This document shows positions 45,570 to 54,623 of a stretch of 64,000 nucleotides of DNA, piece by piece (position 1 is the first letter of the stretch; each line of letters begins with the position of its first letter). The notes below the pieces were generated by a model. That model was not told the origin of the DNA and ran no database searches. It saw only the letters and a program-made list of their open reading frames with translations. Origin of the DNA: Methanogenium sp. (lineage in GTDB: Archaea; Halobacteriota; Methanomicrobia; Methanomicrobiales; Methanomicrobiaceae); the NCBI GenBank assembly GCA_030595665.1, contig JAUVCV010000008.1, positions 1 through 64,000 on the forward strand, read 5' to 3'. Made by a program: the position numbers and the translations under genes.

Positions 45570-45974
45570 TTACCTTGCCAGGAGGGACGGCAGGGTGACA
45601 ACTTCATCAAATGGAATGATGATTTCGGAGAAATAGGCGTCTATCTTTGCCGTACCCCGGACGCGGGCGTCCATGTCACGGGTCAGGGCACTGGTGATAA
45701 AGCGGACAGCCTCTGCTGAGGTGACGGTAACCGGCACGGGCACCTCGGTTGTGGTATAGGCACCCAGACGGACATTCTCTGCCCAGCCGTGGATGATAGA
45801 CCGTTCCGGCGTCCCTTCAACCGGGATGACGTCAAACCTGACTTCCGAAAGGGTCAGGTGGGCCGGTGCATGGGAGGTGACAGCGACCGTTACGGTCCCT
45901 CCGATGGATGCGAACGAGACGTTTTTGATGGAGATGGCCCGCACAGCCACTGAGCAGAGACGGGAAAGATCCAT
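45570..45974 (-). CDS. LEA14-like (LEA_2/WHy domain) protein
   Basis: 134 residues. VSFASIGGTVTVAVTSHAPAHLTLSEVRFDV, a GWAENVRLGAYTTTEVPVPVTV stretch and DARVRGTAKIDAYFSEIIIPFDE fit the LEA_2/WHy beta-sandwich, found in archaeal desiccation/stress-related proteins. There is no signal peptide, so it is cytoplasmic. Function in archaea is not established. It is transcribed toward the Yip1-type pseudogene and lies 50 bp after the cgi121 gene on the same strand. Confidence 0.75.
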   Translation of the reverse strand: MDLSRLCSVAVRAISIKNVSFASIGGTVTVAVTSHAPAHLTLSEVRFDVIPVEGTPERSIIHGWAENVRLGAYTTTEVPVPVTVTSAEAVRFITSALTRDMDARVRGTAKIDAYFSEIIIPFDEVVTLPSLLAR

Positions 45975-46024
45975 GAATAATGGTGATTAGGGGTGCCTGG
46001 TTAAAAAAAATACCGTTCGTGCAC

Positions 46025-46576
46025 CTAACGGTACACTGCAGAGAGGGCGACCCGTTCAGCAACAAGTTCCGGGAGCCGTTCACACCCGACGGTTGAAAGT
46101 TCCATCTCACTGACGGAGAATTCCTGCATCAGGCGTACCTTCTTCTCTGCATTTGTCTCCTCTGCAGTTGCAGGAGGGGTGGGATACAGGGTGAGGCCCG
46201 GCAGGCGGGCAATCTCATTGGTGGTGTTATCCTTTGCAGGCACCACCACAACCCAGAGTGGTATTGTCCCTTTCTGTGCTCCAAACCGGGCGGCAACACT
46301 TGTCTGCCGGGTTGCCGCCACCCAGAGGAGCACCTCCATCTCAAAAGACCGGGCTATGGGGTTTTTATCCGTAAACCATGTCCGGGAGGCATGGGCAAGT
46401 GCTGTCTTTATGTGTAGACGGCCGGCGACTTTGTCCGCATTAATACAGATGATATGGGCGTCGAGATGGTCGGCTGCGGTATGCACGGCTGCAAGAAAGT
46501 CCCTGATGTCTGTTATCTCTGCATTGGCGTAAAGGAGGGTGTAGGTGGGCATGAGGGGGCTGGTTGTGTTATTCAT
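46025..46576 (-). CDS. cgi121: KEOPS complex subunit Cgi121
   Basis: 183 residues from Met 46576, inside the last codons of hel308 (ATGAATAA; 8-bp overlap), with GGGGAG as ribosome site. The family features are NADKVAGRLHIKTALAHASRTWFTDKNPIARSFEMEVLLWVAATRQ followed by FGAQKG: the HA..HA segment, the N-I-A-like stretch and RQ. Cgi121 binds the Bud32 kinase and the tRNA 3' end, supporting t6A37 formation by KEOPS. Overlap with hel308 gives coupled expression. Confidence 0.88.
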   Translation of the reverse strand: MNNTTSPLMPTYTLLYANAEITDIRDFLAAVHTAADHLDAHIICINADKVAGRLHIKTALAHASRTWFTDKNPIARSFEMEVLLWVAATRQTSVAARFGAQKGTIPLWVVVVPAKDNTTNEIARLPGLTLYPTPPATAEETNAEKKVRLMQEFSVSEMELSTVGCERLPELVAERVALSAVYR

Positions 46577-48848
46577 CGGTCTTCTCCCCGAACGAGAACA
46601 GGGACTTCTGGGCTCCTGAGTCCCCTTCTCTTTTTTTCTCTGTCTTTTCGTCTGTGTTTCTGGCGTTTGTCCCGTCATTATGTAATTCTGACGGGCCACT
46701 GTCCCCCGCCCGTGCAGCCATCCGTTCGGATGCGATATCCCTGCGGCTGCTTCCCCGTCTCACTGCTTTTGCTGCCCGGATGATGCTCTCTGCGGTCTTG
46801 CCACCCACAATGTGGCCAACAACGGAGGGGTCTGCTGCTGCGAGCAATTCGGGGCCGGTGATGCCACTGTTAAAGAGCCGCCGTGCCCGGACCCGGCCAA
46901 TGCCTTTGACCCGGACCAGGGGAATCAGCTCACGCCGGATGCCGTGGCGTACCCGGAGGGTGGTCTCCTCCACCGCGTCACAATGTTCAGGTGCCACAAG
47001 GCGTGCCAACCTCCCGGAGGCATGCAACAGCCAGCCGATACCCTGGACGGCATTGAAGATATCGCCCGGCCCGACTCCAAAGCGGGTACATATGGTATCA
47101 TCACCGATTTCGTCCGTCCAGTCAGAGAGGAGCATCGCTGTTTTGAGGCTGCGGAAGAAATCTTCCATCTCGTCATAGGAGAACTCTGTCCTGAACTCGT
47201 CTTCATGTTCAAAGAAGAACTTTTCAAGCGTGCCGAGGTCATTTTTCTTCACATAGAGGGTAAACATGTCAGGCGTCATGCAGAGCAGCTGAAGGAGGGC
47301 GAGATCGGTGAGTTCCCCTTCTTCCCGGAGGGCTTTCGTGATAATTTCGGCTGAATGTGGGTCGATATAGAGTCTGCTTGTCAGATCACCGTATTCAGTT
47401 GCATGCAGCATCCCGGAGAGATCCGTCACCATCCCGGCTTCGGTGAGAAACCCGAGGGCATCGTCCAGAGTGCGGGTGAGTGCTTTTCTGCCAGTGTGCT
47501 GATACGCAAAGAGGGTCTTCTCCAGAAATGCCATCAGTTCATCGTGGGACCGGGCATATCCGGTTGCGATAAGCGAGAGTATGTGTGCGGTGAGGACGCC
47601 CTTTTCTCCACAGCGGGATGTAACGTCCTCATCCGGTGCCTCGACATATTCTTCGTGGAGATCATTCACTGCATATTCGGTTTTTGCAATGAGAATTGCC
47701 TCGCCATAGGGATCCAGGTGTGGTCGCCCGGCCCTCCCTGCCATCTGGCGGTATTCCCGCACCGGAATCGGTCGCATCCCTTCACCGCCTGAGTAACGGA
47801 GGTAGTCGCGGATTATTACCCGGCGGGCCGGGAGGTTCAGGCCGGCTGCGAGCGTGGGGGTTGAGGAGATAGACTTGATGAACCCATCCCTGAACCCCCC
47901 TTCTACGAGCGTCCGCTGCGTCCGGTTCATACCGGCGTGGTGGAATGCTGCACCCTTTTTCACACAGGCGGCAAGCACCCGCCCCATATCTGTTTCAGCG
48001 GCTGCTTCCAGTTTCTCTGCAATACTGTCCAGTGCTGCATGGGAACATTTCAGGGCTGTTGCTGCCCTTTTTGCATAGCCCTCCGCATTGCGCCGTGATG
48101 AGACGAAGACGAGGCACTGCCCTCCGTCTGCGACACAATCAAGAAGCAGATTGATATCTTCGGTCTTTGCAGGAGCGGGAATTTCCTTGTCCTCATTGTC
48201 AAAGTAGATGGTATTGTGGTAGCAGATACCTTCCCTGAGGTCCACCGGACGCCAGTCTGAGGTGATGAGGTCAGCACCCAGCCACCCGGCGAGTTCCTTT
48301 GGGTTGCCGATGGTGGCAGAGAGGCCAATCACCTGCATGTCGGGGGAGGCATGACGCAGTTTGGTGATTACCATCTCAAGAGTGGGCCCGCGGGATTCGT
48401 CATCGATGAGATGCACCTCATCGACCACGAGGCAGGTAACCTGGGAAAGCCAGGGAACACCATTTCTGAGGAGGGAATCCACCTTCTCTGAGGTTGCGAT
48501 GACAATGTCATTTGCGCCAAGGCGTTTCTCCTTCTGGTCATAATCTCCGGTGGAGACACCGATTTCAGCACCTTTGCCTGCAAATTCCCGGGCCTTCTCG
48601 GTTGCAAGTGCTTTCAGAGGTACGATATAGAGGCACATGCCGCCCCGTGCGATAGCAGCATGCATCGCCATCTCAGCAATCAGTGTCTTGCCGGATGCAG
48701 TGGGGATGGCGACCAGCAGATCTGCGCCGTCCAGAAGGCCATTCTCTATGCACTCGCTTTGAGGCGGGTACAGGGATTCAATTCCTTTATCCTTATAATA
48801 ATGAATAAAAGCTTTAGGCAGGGATAAATCAGAGAAGTCCAAAGGCAC
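46569..48848 (-). CDS. hel308: Ski2-type DNA helicase Hel308 (Hjm)
   Basis: 759 residues from GTG 48848. SF2 3'-5' helicase that unwinds lagging strands at stalled forks and acts with recombination proteins. Seen: YPPQ Q-motif, Walker A IPTASGKT, DEVHLID box, SATIGNPKELAGWLGA, STPTLAAGLNLPAR, QMAGRAGRP, then winged-helix, ratchet and HhH domains (RVKGIGRVRARRLFNSGI). The last 40 residues are a polar tail ending in a KSLFSF-type PIP-like motif, which could bind PCNA. It overlaps cgi121. Confidence 0.97.
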   Translation of the reverse strand: MPLDFSDLSLPKAFIHYYKDKGIESLYPPQSECIENGLLDGADLLVAIPTASGKTLIAEMAMHAAIARGGMCLYIVPLKALATEKAREFAGKGAEIGVSTGDYDQKEKRLGANDIVIATSEKVDSLLRNGVPWLSQVTCLVVDEVHLIDDESRGPTLEMVITKLRHASPDMQVIGLSATIGNPKELAGWLGADLITSDWRPVDLREGICYHNTIYFDNEDKEIPAPAKTEDINLLLDCVADGGQCLVFVSSRRNAEGYAKRAATALKCSHAALDSIAEKLEAAAETDMGRVLAACVKKGAAFHHAGMNRTQRTLVEGGFRDGFIKSISSTPTLAAGLNLPARRVIIRDYLRYSGGEGMRPIPVREYRQMAGRAGRPHLDPYGEAILIAKTEYAVNDLHEEYVEAPDEDVTSRCGEKGVLTAHILSLIATGYARSHDELMAFLEKTLFAYQHTGRKALTRTLDDALGFLTEAGMVTDLSGMLHATEYGDLTSRLYIDPHSAEIITKALREEGELTDLALLQLLCMTPDMFTLYVKKNDLGTLEKFFFEHEDEFRTEFSYDEMEDFFRSLKTAMLLSDWTDEIGDDTICTRFGVGPGDIFNAVQGIGWLLHASGRLARLVAPEHCDAVEETTLRVRHGIRRELIPLVRVKGIGRVRARRLFNSGITGPELLAAADPSVVGHIVGGKTAESIIRAAKAVRRGSSRRDIASERMAARAGDSGPSELHNDGTNARNTDEKTEKKREGDSGAQKSLFSFGEKTDE

Positions 48849-49024
48849 CCCTTCTTTTCCTGTGTAAACCTGATTTAATTACTTTAATCGCCCAAAACGG
48901 GCAGAAAACAGCCATGTGCATTCCAGTGGAAATCATCCATATAATCCTGTATTTTCCAGATTTCAGGGATTCATATATCCTTTACGGGATGTGCCATCCT
49001 CAAAAATATTTGTGATGGAGGGGT
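48849..49024. promoter_or_regulatory. hel308 upstream region with an ORB-core dyad
   Basis: 176 bp between the KH-protein stop and hel308 on the minus strand. It contains TTCCAGTGGAA at 48921-48931, identical to the ORB core of the origin, but followed by ATCATCC rather than the G-run. It may be a mini-ORB-like Orc1 site or chance. The rest is an ordinary AT-rich promoter region. Confidence 0.4.
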
Positions 49025-49567
49025 TCAGTAATAATAATCGAGCATGTCGAACTTGGCTTCTTTCTTCTTGCGGTCCAGGAAGGAGAAGACCGTTGCATGC
49101 GGCAGACCTTCCACCAGCATCTCAACTGCTGTCCGGGCATTCTTCACCTGATCAATCATGCCGATGACGGCAACCGTTTTGCCCTGAACCGAGAGGATGG
49201 CGCCGGACATATCTTCGATCTGTTCACGTGCCCGCCCTTCCTTACCGATGATCCTGCCCCGGAGACGTTCCATCTGCTTCGGTGTGTTGCAGACATTGGA
49301 GAGATCCAGAATGTCAAGCATCATATCCTCATCCTCAAAGATTGTGGCAGCCCGCTCGGGTGAGAAACCCCGGTTGATGGCACGCACCATCTCTGTCGTT
49401 CGAAGAACCGCGATTGCGTCCTCTCCTTCAATTCCGACAAGTCCGTCATCAGAATCAATGGTGAGTTTGGTGCCGGTCTTCTTTTCAATACTGTATTTTG
49501 TTTTTCCGCCTTTCCCGATGAGAACCGGGATGCGGTTGGCGGTGATTTTTATCTCAGTGGTGGTCAT
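49025..49567 (-). CDS. KH-domain RNA-binding protein (Dim2/Pno1-like)
   Basis: 180 residues from Met 49567 (MTTTEIKITANRIPVLIG). There are two KH domains: VLIGKGGKTKYSIEKKTGTK near residue 15 and GRIIGKEGRAREQIEDMSGA near residue 105, both with the GxxG loop. This is the archaeal homologue of the small-subunit assembly factor Dim2/Pno1. Its usual partner, a RIO kinase, is elsewhere in this window (57356). It is divergent from the osmoprotectant transporter genes. The ribosomal role comes from family knowledge. Confidence 0.93.
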   Translation of the reverse strand: MTTTEIKITANRIPVLIGKGGKTKYSIEKKTGTKLTIDSDDGLVGIEGEDAIAVLRTTEMVRAINRGFSPERAATIFEDEDMMLDILDLSNVCNTPKQMERLRGRIIGKEGRAREQIEDMSGAILSVQGKTVAVIGMIDQVKNARTAVEMLVEGLPHATVFSFLDRKKKEAKFDMLDYYY

Positions 49568-49832
49568 GGTGGGTATTCTCCCCGTGTTATAGAGTATACA
49601 TGGTGGGGGAAAGGGGATAATGGTTAGCGGTGGGATAATTCTGCGCGCCATGTCGAAGGTGAATGGGCTGGTTTTTGTAATATTCCAGATGTGGACCGCA
49701 ATGCATATATTGATTCGATACATTAGTCGCCCCCCGGTCAGAACCTAATCTTTCATGTAAGCTGAATACAAAAAGGTTTATGTATTCGGAATTGATCTAG
49801 AAATTACCCGAATGTCCCGGAGTTGCCATTTT

Positions 49833-51053
49833 ATGGAAGAAACCCAGGAAGAAGAAACAGATAAAAATATCAAAGTCAGTGTCAGGAACCTTACGAAAAT
49901 TTTCGGTAAGCATCCTGATGAAGCCCTCCGTCTTGTTGAGCAGGGAAAGAAAAAACAGGAGATTTTTGAGGAGACACAGCAGAACGTTGCGCTCCGTTCT
50001 CTCTCTTTTGATGTCTACGAGGGCGAACTGTTCGTACTTATGGGACTTTCCGGCTGTGGGAAGTCAACCCTTCTGAGGTGCATCAACCGACTTATCGAAC
50101 CAACCAGCGGGGTTGTTGAGATAGACGGAGCGAATATCGTTACGATGAGTGAGGACAAGCTCAGGCAGGTGCGGCGCACGAAGATTGGGATGATCTTCCA
50201 GAGTTTTGCCCTCCTGCCACACCGGACAGTTCTCGAAAATGTGGGTTTTGGCCTTGAAATTCAGGACATGTCGGTTGCAGAGCGTGAAGAAAAGGCACGG
50301 GAGGCAATTGACCTTGTCGGGCTTTCCGGGTATGAGGAGAGTTATCCCTCGGGTCTCTCCGGTGGGATGCAGCAGCGGGTCGGCCTTGCCCGGGCTCTTG
50401 CAAGTGATGCGGATATTCTCCTGATGGATGAGGCGTTCAGTGCACTTGATCCCATGATCCGCCGTGATATGCAGGATGAACTCATTGAACTTCAGGCACG
50501 GCTGAACAAGACGATCATCTTCGTCAGTCACGATCTGGATGAGGCCCTCAAGCTCGGTGACCGGATCGCACTTATGAAGGACGGGGTCATCGCCCAGATC
50601 GGGACCGCAGAAGATCTTCTCCAGAACCCCAGCTGTGATTATGTGGAACGGTTTGTTGAAGATGTCAACCTCTCCCGTGTGCTTGTCTCAAAGGATGTGA
50701 TGAAGCGTCCTGAACCACTTCTGCCTCCTGATTCGGGGCCAAGAAACGCGCTTCGTCTGATGGAGGAGTATGGTATCTCCAGCCTGTTCGTTGCAGGAAA
50801 AGACAGGATGTTCCGTGGCCTTGTGACTGTGGACGGTGCTGTTGAAGCCAAGAAGCGTGAAATACCTCTTCGGGATGTGATGGTGACTGACAGTCCCACG
50901 GTTCTGCTGGACACTCCGGCGCAGGAACTGATGCCGATCATGGCGGAGACTGCCTATCCGGTGGCTGTTCTTGACACAGAGGGAAGAATAAAGGGGTTCA
51001 TTGTGCGGGGTTCGCTTCTTGCAGGCCTTGCCCGGCTGGAGATTGAGGTATAA
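49833..51053 (+). CDS. Glycine betaine/proline-type ABC transporter ATPase with CBS domains
   Basis: 406 residues from ATG 49833 (ATG 49812 is in frame; CGGAG at 49818 suits 49833). ProV/OpuAA family: KIFGKHPDEALRL lead segment, Walker A GLSGCGKST, signature LSGGMQQRVGLARALA, Walker B LLMDEAFSALDP and H-loop VSHDLDEA. Two CBS domains (about 280-400) are present; in this family they sense ionic strength and gate transport. Overlaps the permease gene by 1 bp. First gene of the osmoprotectant uptake operon, with TATA-like GGTTTATGTATTC near 49776. Confidence 0.95.
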   Translation: MEETQEEETDKNIKVSVRNLTKIFGKHPDEALRLVEQGKKKQEIFEETQQNVALRSLSFDVYEGELFVLMGLSGCGKSTLLRCINRLIEPTSGVVEIDGANIVTMSEDKLRQVRRTKIGMIFQSFALLPHRTVLENVGFGLEIQDMSVAEREEKAREAIDLVGLSGYEESYPSGLSGGMQQRVGLARALASDADILLMDEAFSALDPMIRRDMQDELIELQARLNKTIIFVSHDLDEALKLGDRIALMKDGVIAQIGTAEDLLQNPSCDYVERFVEDVNLSRVLVSKDVMKRPEPLLPPDSGPRNALRLMEEYGISSLFVAGKDRMFRGLVTVDGAVEAKKREIPLRDVMVTDSPTVLLDTPAQELMPIMAETAYPVAVLDTEGRIKGFIVRGSLLAGLARLEIEV

Positions 51054-51892
51054 TGTCTGATATACTTCCGGTCGGCGAGGTGGCTGAAGCAGTCGTCGCG
51101 TGGATTAATGAAACCTTTGGGTGGCTGCTGGACTGGATCACTATGGCCCTGGATATGCTGATCAGCGGCTTTCAGGACGGGATGGCGGCGATTCCTCCGC
51201 TCATTCTCATTGTGATTTTAGCGGTTCTTGCATGGGTTTTAACCAGGAGGAATCTCAAAATTGGGCTTTTGACACTCTTTGGTCTGATCTTTATCTATCT
51301 ATTGGACCTCTGGCCCGAGACCGTACTGACTCTCGCCCTCGTCCTCACCTCCACCTTTGTGACACTTGCGATAGCCATCCCCCTGGGTATTCTTGCCTCA
51401 CGGTATGTCTCAGTCAATACGGCACTTCGGCCTTTACTCGACCTGATGCAGACGATGCCATCGTTTGTGTATCTGATTCCTGCGGTCATCTTCTTCGGTC
51501 TTGGGAATGTGCCGGGGATGATTGCAACTATCATCTTTGCGATGCCACCTGCCATCCGGCTTACTAATCTTGGTATCCGGCAGGTTCCGATTGAGCTCAT
51601 AGAGGTGAGTGAGGCGTTTGGAGCGACGGAGTGGCAGAAACTCATCAAAGTCCAGCTCCCGGTTGCATTGCCTACGATTATGGCAGGCGTCAATCAGTGT
51701 ATCATGCTTGCTCTCTCGATGACCGTCATTGCAGCAATGATCGGGGCCGCAGGTCTCGGGCTCAATGTCCTGATTGGTATCCAGCGGGTTGATATCGGTG
51801 GTGGGTTTGAGGCGGGTCTGTGCATCGTCATTATTGCGATCATCCTCGACCGGATCACACAGAATGTGATCAGCTCAGGTCCGGACAAATAA
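51053..51892 (+). CDS. Glycine betaine/proline-type ABC transporter permease
   Basis: 279 residues with six or seven membrane segments. ProW/OpuAB family. The EAA loop that contacts the ATPase is EVSEAFGATEWQKLIKVQLP, followed by VALPTIMAGVNQCIMLALSM. Parts of this gene recur as decayed copies at 52915-53130 and 54225-54440. It overlaps the ATPase gene (TAATG) and is followed after 99 bp by the first binding-protein gene. Confidence 0.95.
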   Translation: MSDILPVGEVAEAVVAWINETFGWLLDWITMALDMLISGFQDGMAAIPPLILIVILAVLAWVLTRRNLKIGLLTLFGLIFIYLLDLWPETVLTLALVLTSTFVTLAIAIPLGILASRYVSVNTALRPLLDLMQTMPSFVYLIPAVIFFGLGNVPGMIATIIFAMPPAIRLTNLGIRQVPIELIEVSEAFGATEWQKLIKVQLPVALPTIMAGVNQCIMLALSMTVIAAMIGAAGLGLNVLIGIQRVDIGGGFEAGLCIVIIAIILDRITQNVISSGPDK

Positions 51893-51936
51893 TTTTAACT
51901 ATTCTTATATAGACAAAAATCATACTTTTTCATTGA

Positions 51937-51991
51937 GTCAGTTCTTAACCAGTTCCTGACGGTTTTGTTCTGACGTAATGGATGTGATTAT
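51937..51991 (+). promoter_or_regulatory. Conserved leader, binding-protein gene 1
   Basis: GTCAGTTCTTAACC...CTGACGTAATGGATGTG: the GGATGTG at 51980-51986 acts as the Shine-Dalgarno, 5 nt before GTG 51992. AACC and GGTT (about 51957-51964) form a weak hairpin. TATA-like TTCTTATATAG lies at 51902. Confidence 0.6.
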
Positions 51992-52882
51992 GTGGTAAAC
52001 CCGAAAATGAAAGGATTTTTACTTGTTTTGTTAGTGTTATTCAGTGTAATTTTTGTTGCTGGCTGCACGGATGAAGCCGGTTCTCCAACGACCGAATCCG
52101 GAGCAGAAGCCACAGATGAGGTCTCCATCGGCTATGTTCTCTGGGATTCAGAGATCGCAAGTACCAACGTATTAAAGACCGTATATGAGCAGGCAGGCTA
52201 CGATGTGGAGCTCAAGGCCGTTGACGCCGGCCCCCTGTATCAGGCACTTGCTGATGGCAAGGTTGACATGAGTATCTCGGCATGGCTGCCCGCCACGCAG
52301 GCAAGCTACTGGGATACCTATGGTGACTCCATTGACTTGGTCGGTCAGAACCTTCAGGGAGCAAAGATTGGTCTTGCCGTCCCGACATACGTGACCATCG
52401 ACTCTATAGACGAAATGAACGGTGTTGCAGACAAATTTGATGGCACCATCACCGGCATTGAGCCGGGTGCAGGTATCATGGGTACAACCGAGACTGCAAT
52501 TGAGAACTACAGTCTTAATTACACGCTTCTTGCGTCATCGAGTGCCGGCATGGCCGCCGAGCTCAGTGGTGCATACGCAGCTGGTGACTGGGTTGTTGTC
52601 ACCGGCTGGACACCCCACTGGATGTTTTCCCGCTTTGACATGAAGTACCTCGACGACCCTCAGGGTGTGTACGGTGGTGAAGAGTATATCGGAAGTCTTG
52701 CACGCATGGGCTTTAAGGAAGACAATCCTGATGCATATGCCATCCTTAAACGTTTTTCCTGGAATTCCTCTGACATGGAATCTATCATGCTTGCAGTCGA
52801 AGGCGGCGAAACCCCTGAAGCTGCTGCACAGGTATGGGTGGATGCAAACCAGGACACCGTTCTGTCCTGGATCAACGGATAA
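51992..52882 (+). CDS. Osmoprotectant-binding lipoprotein 1 (OpuAC/ProX-like)
   Basis: 296 residues. Signal and lipobox VAGCTDEA with lipid-anchor Cys at about residue 25, Ser/Thr linker, then the type II periplasmic-binding fold. The aromatic cage for quaternary amines is seen in IGYVLWDSEIAS and GWTPHWMFSRFD, which recur in all four paralogues. Start GTG 51992 is fixed by the conserved leader. It supplies glycine betaine or a related solute to the permease upstream. First of four tandem copies. Confidence 0.95.
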   Translation: MVNPKMKGFLLVLLVLFSVIFVAGCTDEAGSPTTESGAEATDEVSIGYVLWDSEIASTNVLKTVYEQAGYDVELKAVDAGPLYQALADGKVDMSISAWLPATQASYWDTYGDSIDLVGQNLQGAKIGLAVPTYVTIDSIDEMNGVADKFDGTITGIEPGAGIMGTTETAIENYSLNYTLLASSSAGMAAELSGAYAAGDWVVVTGWTPHWMFSRFDMKYLDDPQGVYGGEEYIGSLARMGFKEDNPDAYAILKRFSWNSSDMESIMLAVEGGETPEAAAQVWVDANQDTVLSWING

Positions 52883-52914
52883 TTACCCCATTTTTTTTAG
52901 ATGCCTCCTGCCGG

Positions 52915-53130
52915 GTGTGCTGTGATCAAAGTATTTGGGACAGCGGGGTAGTGGTACGGCATCTCGTTATCAGAATTTAGCTGCTGGCTGCATTGCCCAC
53001 AATTATGGCAGGTGTCAGCCAGTACATCCCATCGCCTATCCTGATATGACCCTCGCTCCTGTATGGCCTGTCACATGCGTGGTGTGGGGCTGCATGGGGG
53101 GATCGGTCCACACCACCTTGCTCGCAATCA
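52915..53130 (+). pseudogene. Decayed relic of the permease gene, copy 1
   Basis: TTTGG.AC.GCGG..TAGTGGTAC and CTGCATTGCCCACAATTATG GCAGG read as the permease segment FGATEWQ...LPVALPTIMAG, at the same order and spacing as 51615-51700 in the intact gene. Stops and frameshifts break it (for example TAG within the FGATEWQ equivalent). It lies between binding-protein genes 1 and 2 and shows that a permease once stood here. Confidence 0.7.
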
Positions 53131-53267
53131 GATAAGATAATCGTGAAATACGGGGTCTTTCAGGACAATGGCCTTGAGTGAGAGTCTGATTTAGCTCCCG
53201 TTATACATACGCCCTGAAACGGTGATGGACCATATGTCTATATAGACTCCAGTCATATTTTTTTAAT

Positions 53268-53317
53268 CAATCCAGAATCGTTATCCGACGATTTTTTGAC
53301 TTAATGGATGTGTAGAT
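53268..53317 (+). promoter_or_regulatory. Conserved leader, binding-protein gene 2
   Basis: Perfect inverted repeat AATCGT-TATCCG-ACGATT (53276-53293), then TTGACTTAATGGATGTG; GGATGTG at 53306-53312 lies 5 nt before TTG 53318. TATA-like GTCTATATAGAC near 53234. Confidence 0.65.
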
Positions 53318-54184
53318 TTGCTAAATTTAAAACCGAAAGAAATTTTTCTTGTTTTGTTAGTTTTACTCAGTGCAATTCTGGTTGCCGGTTGCACAAATAA
53401 TGCCGCTGAACCCACAAAAGAGGTGTCCATCGGCTATATACTCTGGGATACGGAGATTGCAAGTGTCAATGTATTAAAGAACGTATATGAACAGGCGGGC
53501 TACGATGTCGAGCTCGATGCCGTTGATGTTGGTCCTCTGTACCAGGCACTTGCTGATGGGAAGGTTGACATGACTATCTCGTCATGGATGCCTACCGCGC
53601 ATGCAAGCTACTGGGATACCTACGGTGACTCGATTGATCTGGTTGGTACAAACCTTGAGGGAGTAAAGATTGGTCTTGTGGTTCCGTCGTATGTGACCAT
53701 TGACTCGATAGACGAGTTGAACAGTGTTGCAGACAAGTTTGATAACGAGATCACTGGCGTCGAGCCGGGTGCGGGCATGATGGGACTGACCGAGAAGGCA
53801 ATTAAGGACTATAGTCTTGACTACACACTTCTTTCATCATCGTGCTATGGTATGGAAGCAGAACTCACTGATGCATACGCAAAAGAAGAGTGGATCGTTA
53901 TCATCGGCTGGACACCCCACTGGATGTTTGTCCGCTTTGACCTGAAGTTCCTTGAAGACCCCTGGGGTCTCTATGGTGGTGATGAGCATCTCGAAAGTCT
54001 TGCCCGTCTGGGCTTTAAGGAAGATGATCCTGAGGCATACGCCATTCTTGAGCGTTTCCACTGGACGATCGATGATATGGAATCTGTGTTATTTGCAGTT
54101 GAGGACGGCGCAACCCCGGAGGATGCTGCACAGGCATGGGTGGATGCAAATCCGGAAACCGTTAACTACTGGATCAACGGTTAA
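53318..54184 (+). CDS. Osmoprotectant-binding lipoprotein 2 (OpuAC/ProX-like)
   Basis: 288 residues starting at TTG 53318. Lipobox VAGCTNNA, cage residues IGYILWDTEIAS and GWTPHWMFVRFD intact. Shorter linker than copy 1. Very close to copy 3 in sequence, including the same lipoprotein leader, so they diverged recently. It has a YGMEAELTDAYAKEEW stretch where copies 1 and 3 have different residues, which may shift ligand preference. No permease gene of its own. Confidence 0.94.
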   Translation: MLNLKPKEIFLVLLVLLSAILVAGCTNNAAEPTKEVSIGYILWDTEIASVNVLKNVYEQAGYDVELDAVDVGPLYQALADGKVDMTISSWMPTAHASYWDTYGDSIDLVGTNLEGVKIGLVVPSYVTIDSIDELNSVADKFDNEITGVEPGAGMMGLTEKAIKDYSLDYTLLSSSCYGMEAELTDAYAKEEWIVIIGWTPHWMFVRFDLKFLEDPWGLYGGDEHLESLARLGFKEDDPEAYAILERFHWTIDDMESVLFAVEDGATPEDAAQAWVDANPETVNYWING

Positions 54185-54224
54185 TTACCCCAAACCTTTT
54201 TTTTAGATGCCTCCCGCCGGGTGT

Positions 54225-54440
54225 GCTGTGATCAAAGTCTTTAGAACGGTGGGGTAGTGGTACGGCAGATCGTCATCAGAATTCAGCTGCCGGTTGCATT
54301 ACCCACAATTATGGCAGGTGTTTAGCCAGTACATCCCATCGCCATCCCGATATATCTCTCTCTCTCCTGTATGGCCTGCCACATGCGGGGTGAGGGCTGC
54401 ATGGAGGGATGGCCCCCCACCCCCTTGCTCGCAATCAGAT
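54225..54440 (+). pseudogene. Decayed relic of the permease gene, copy 2
   Basis: CAGCTGCCGGTTGCATTACC and CACAATTATGGCAGGTG reproduce the QLPVALPTIMAG segment of the permease, followed by a stop (TAG) where the gene has Asn. The surrounding bases match relic 1 closely, so both derive from one duplicated unit. No open frame remains. Confidence 0.7.
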
Positions 54441-54576
54441 GGGATATTAGTGAAATACGGGGTCTTTCATGGTAAAGACCTTGAGTGAGAGTCTGATTTA
54501 GCTCTCGTTATACATACCACCTGAAACAGTGGTGAACCATATGCATATATATACTCAAATCCTATTTTTTTAATCA

Positions 54577-54623
54577 ATTCAGAATCGTTATACGGCGATT
54601 TTCTGACTTATGGATGTGTATAT
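54577..54623 (+). promoter_or_regulatory. Conserved leader, binding-protein gene 3
   Basis: Hairpin AATCG-TTATACGG-CGATT (about 54586-54603), then TCTGACTTATGGATGTG; GGATGTG at 54612-54618 lies 5 nt before TTG 54624. TATA-like GCATATATATAC near 54543. Compared with copy 2 the stem base changes on one side only. Confidence 0.65.
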
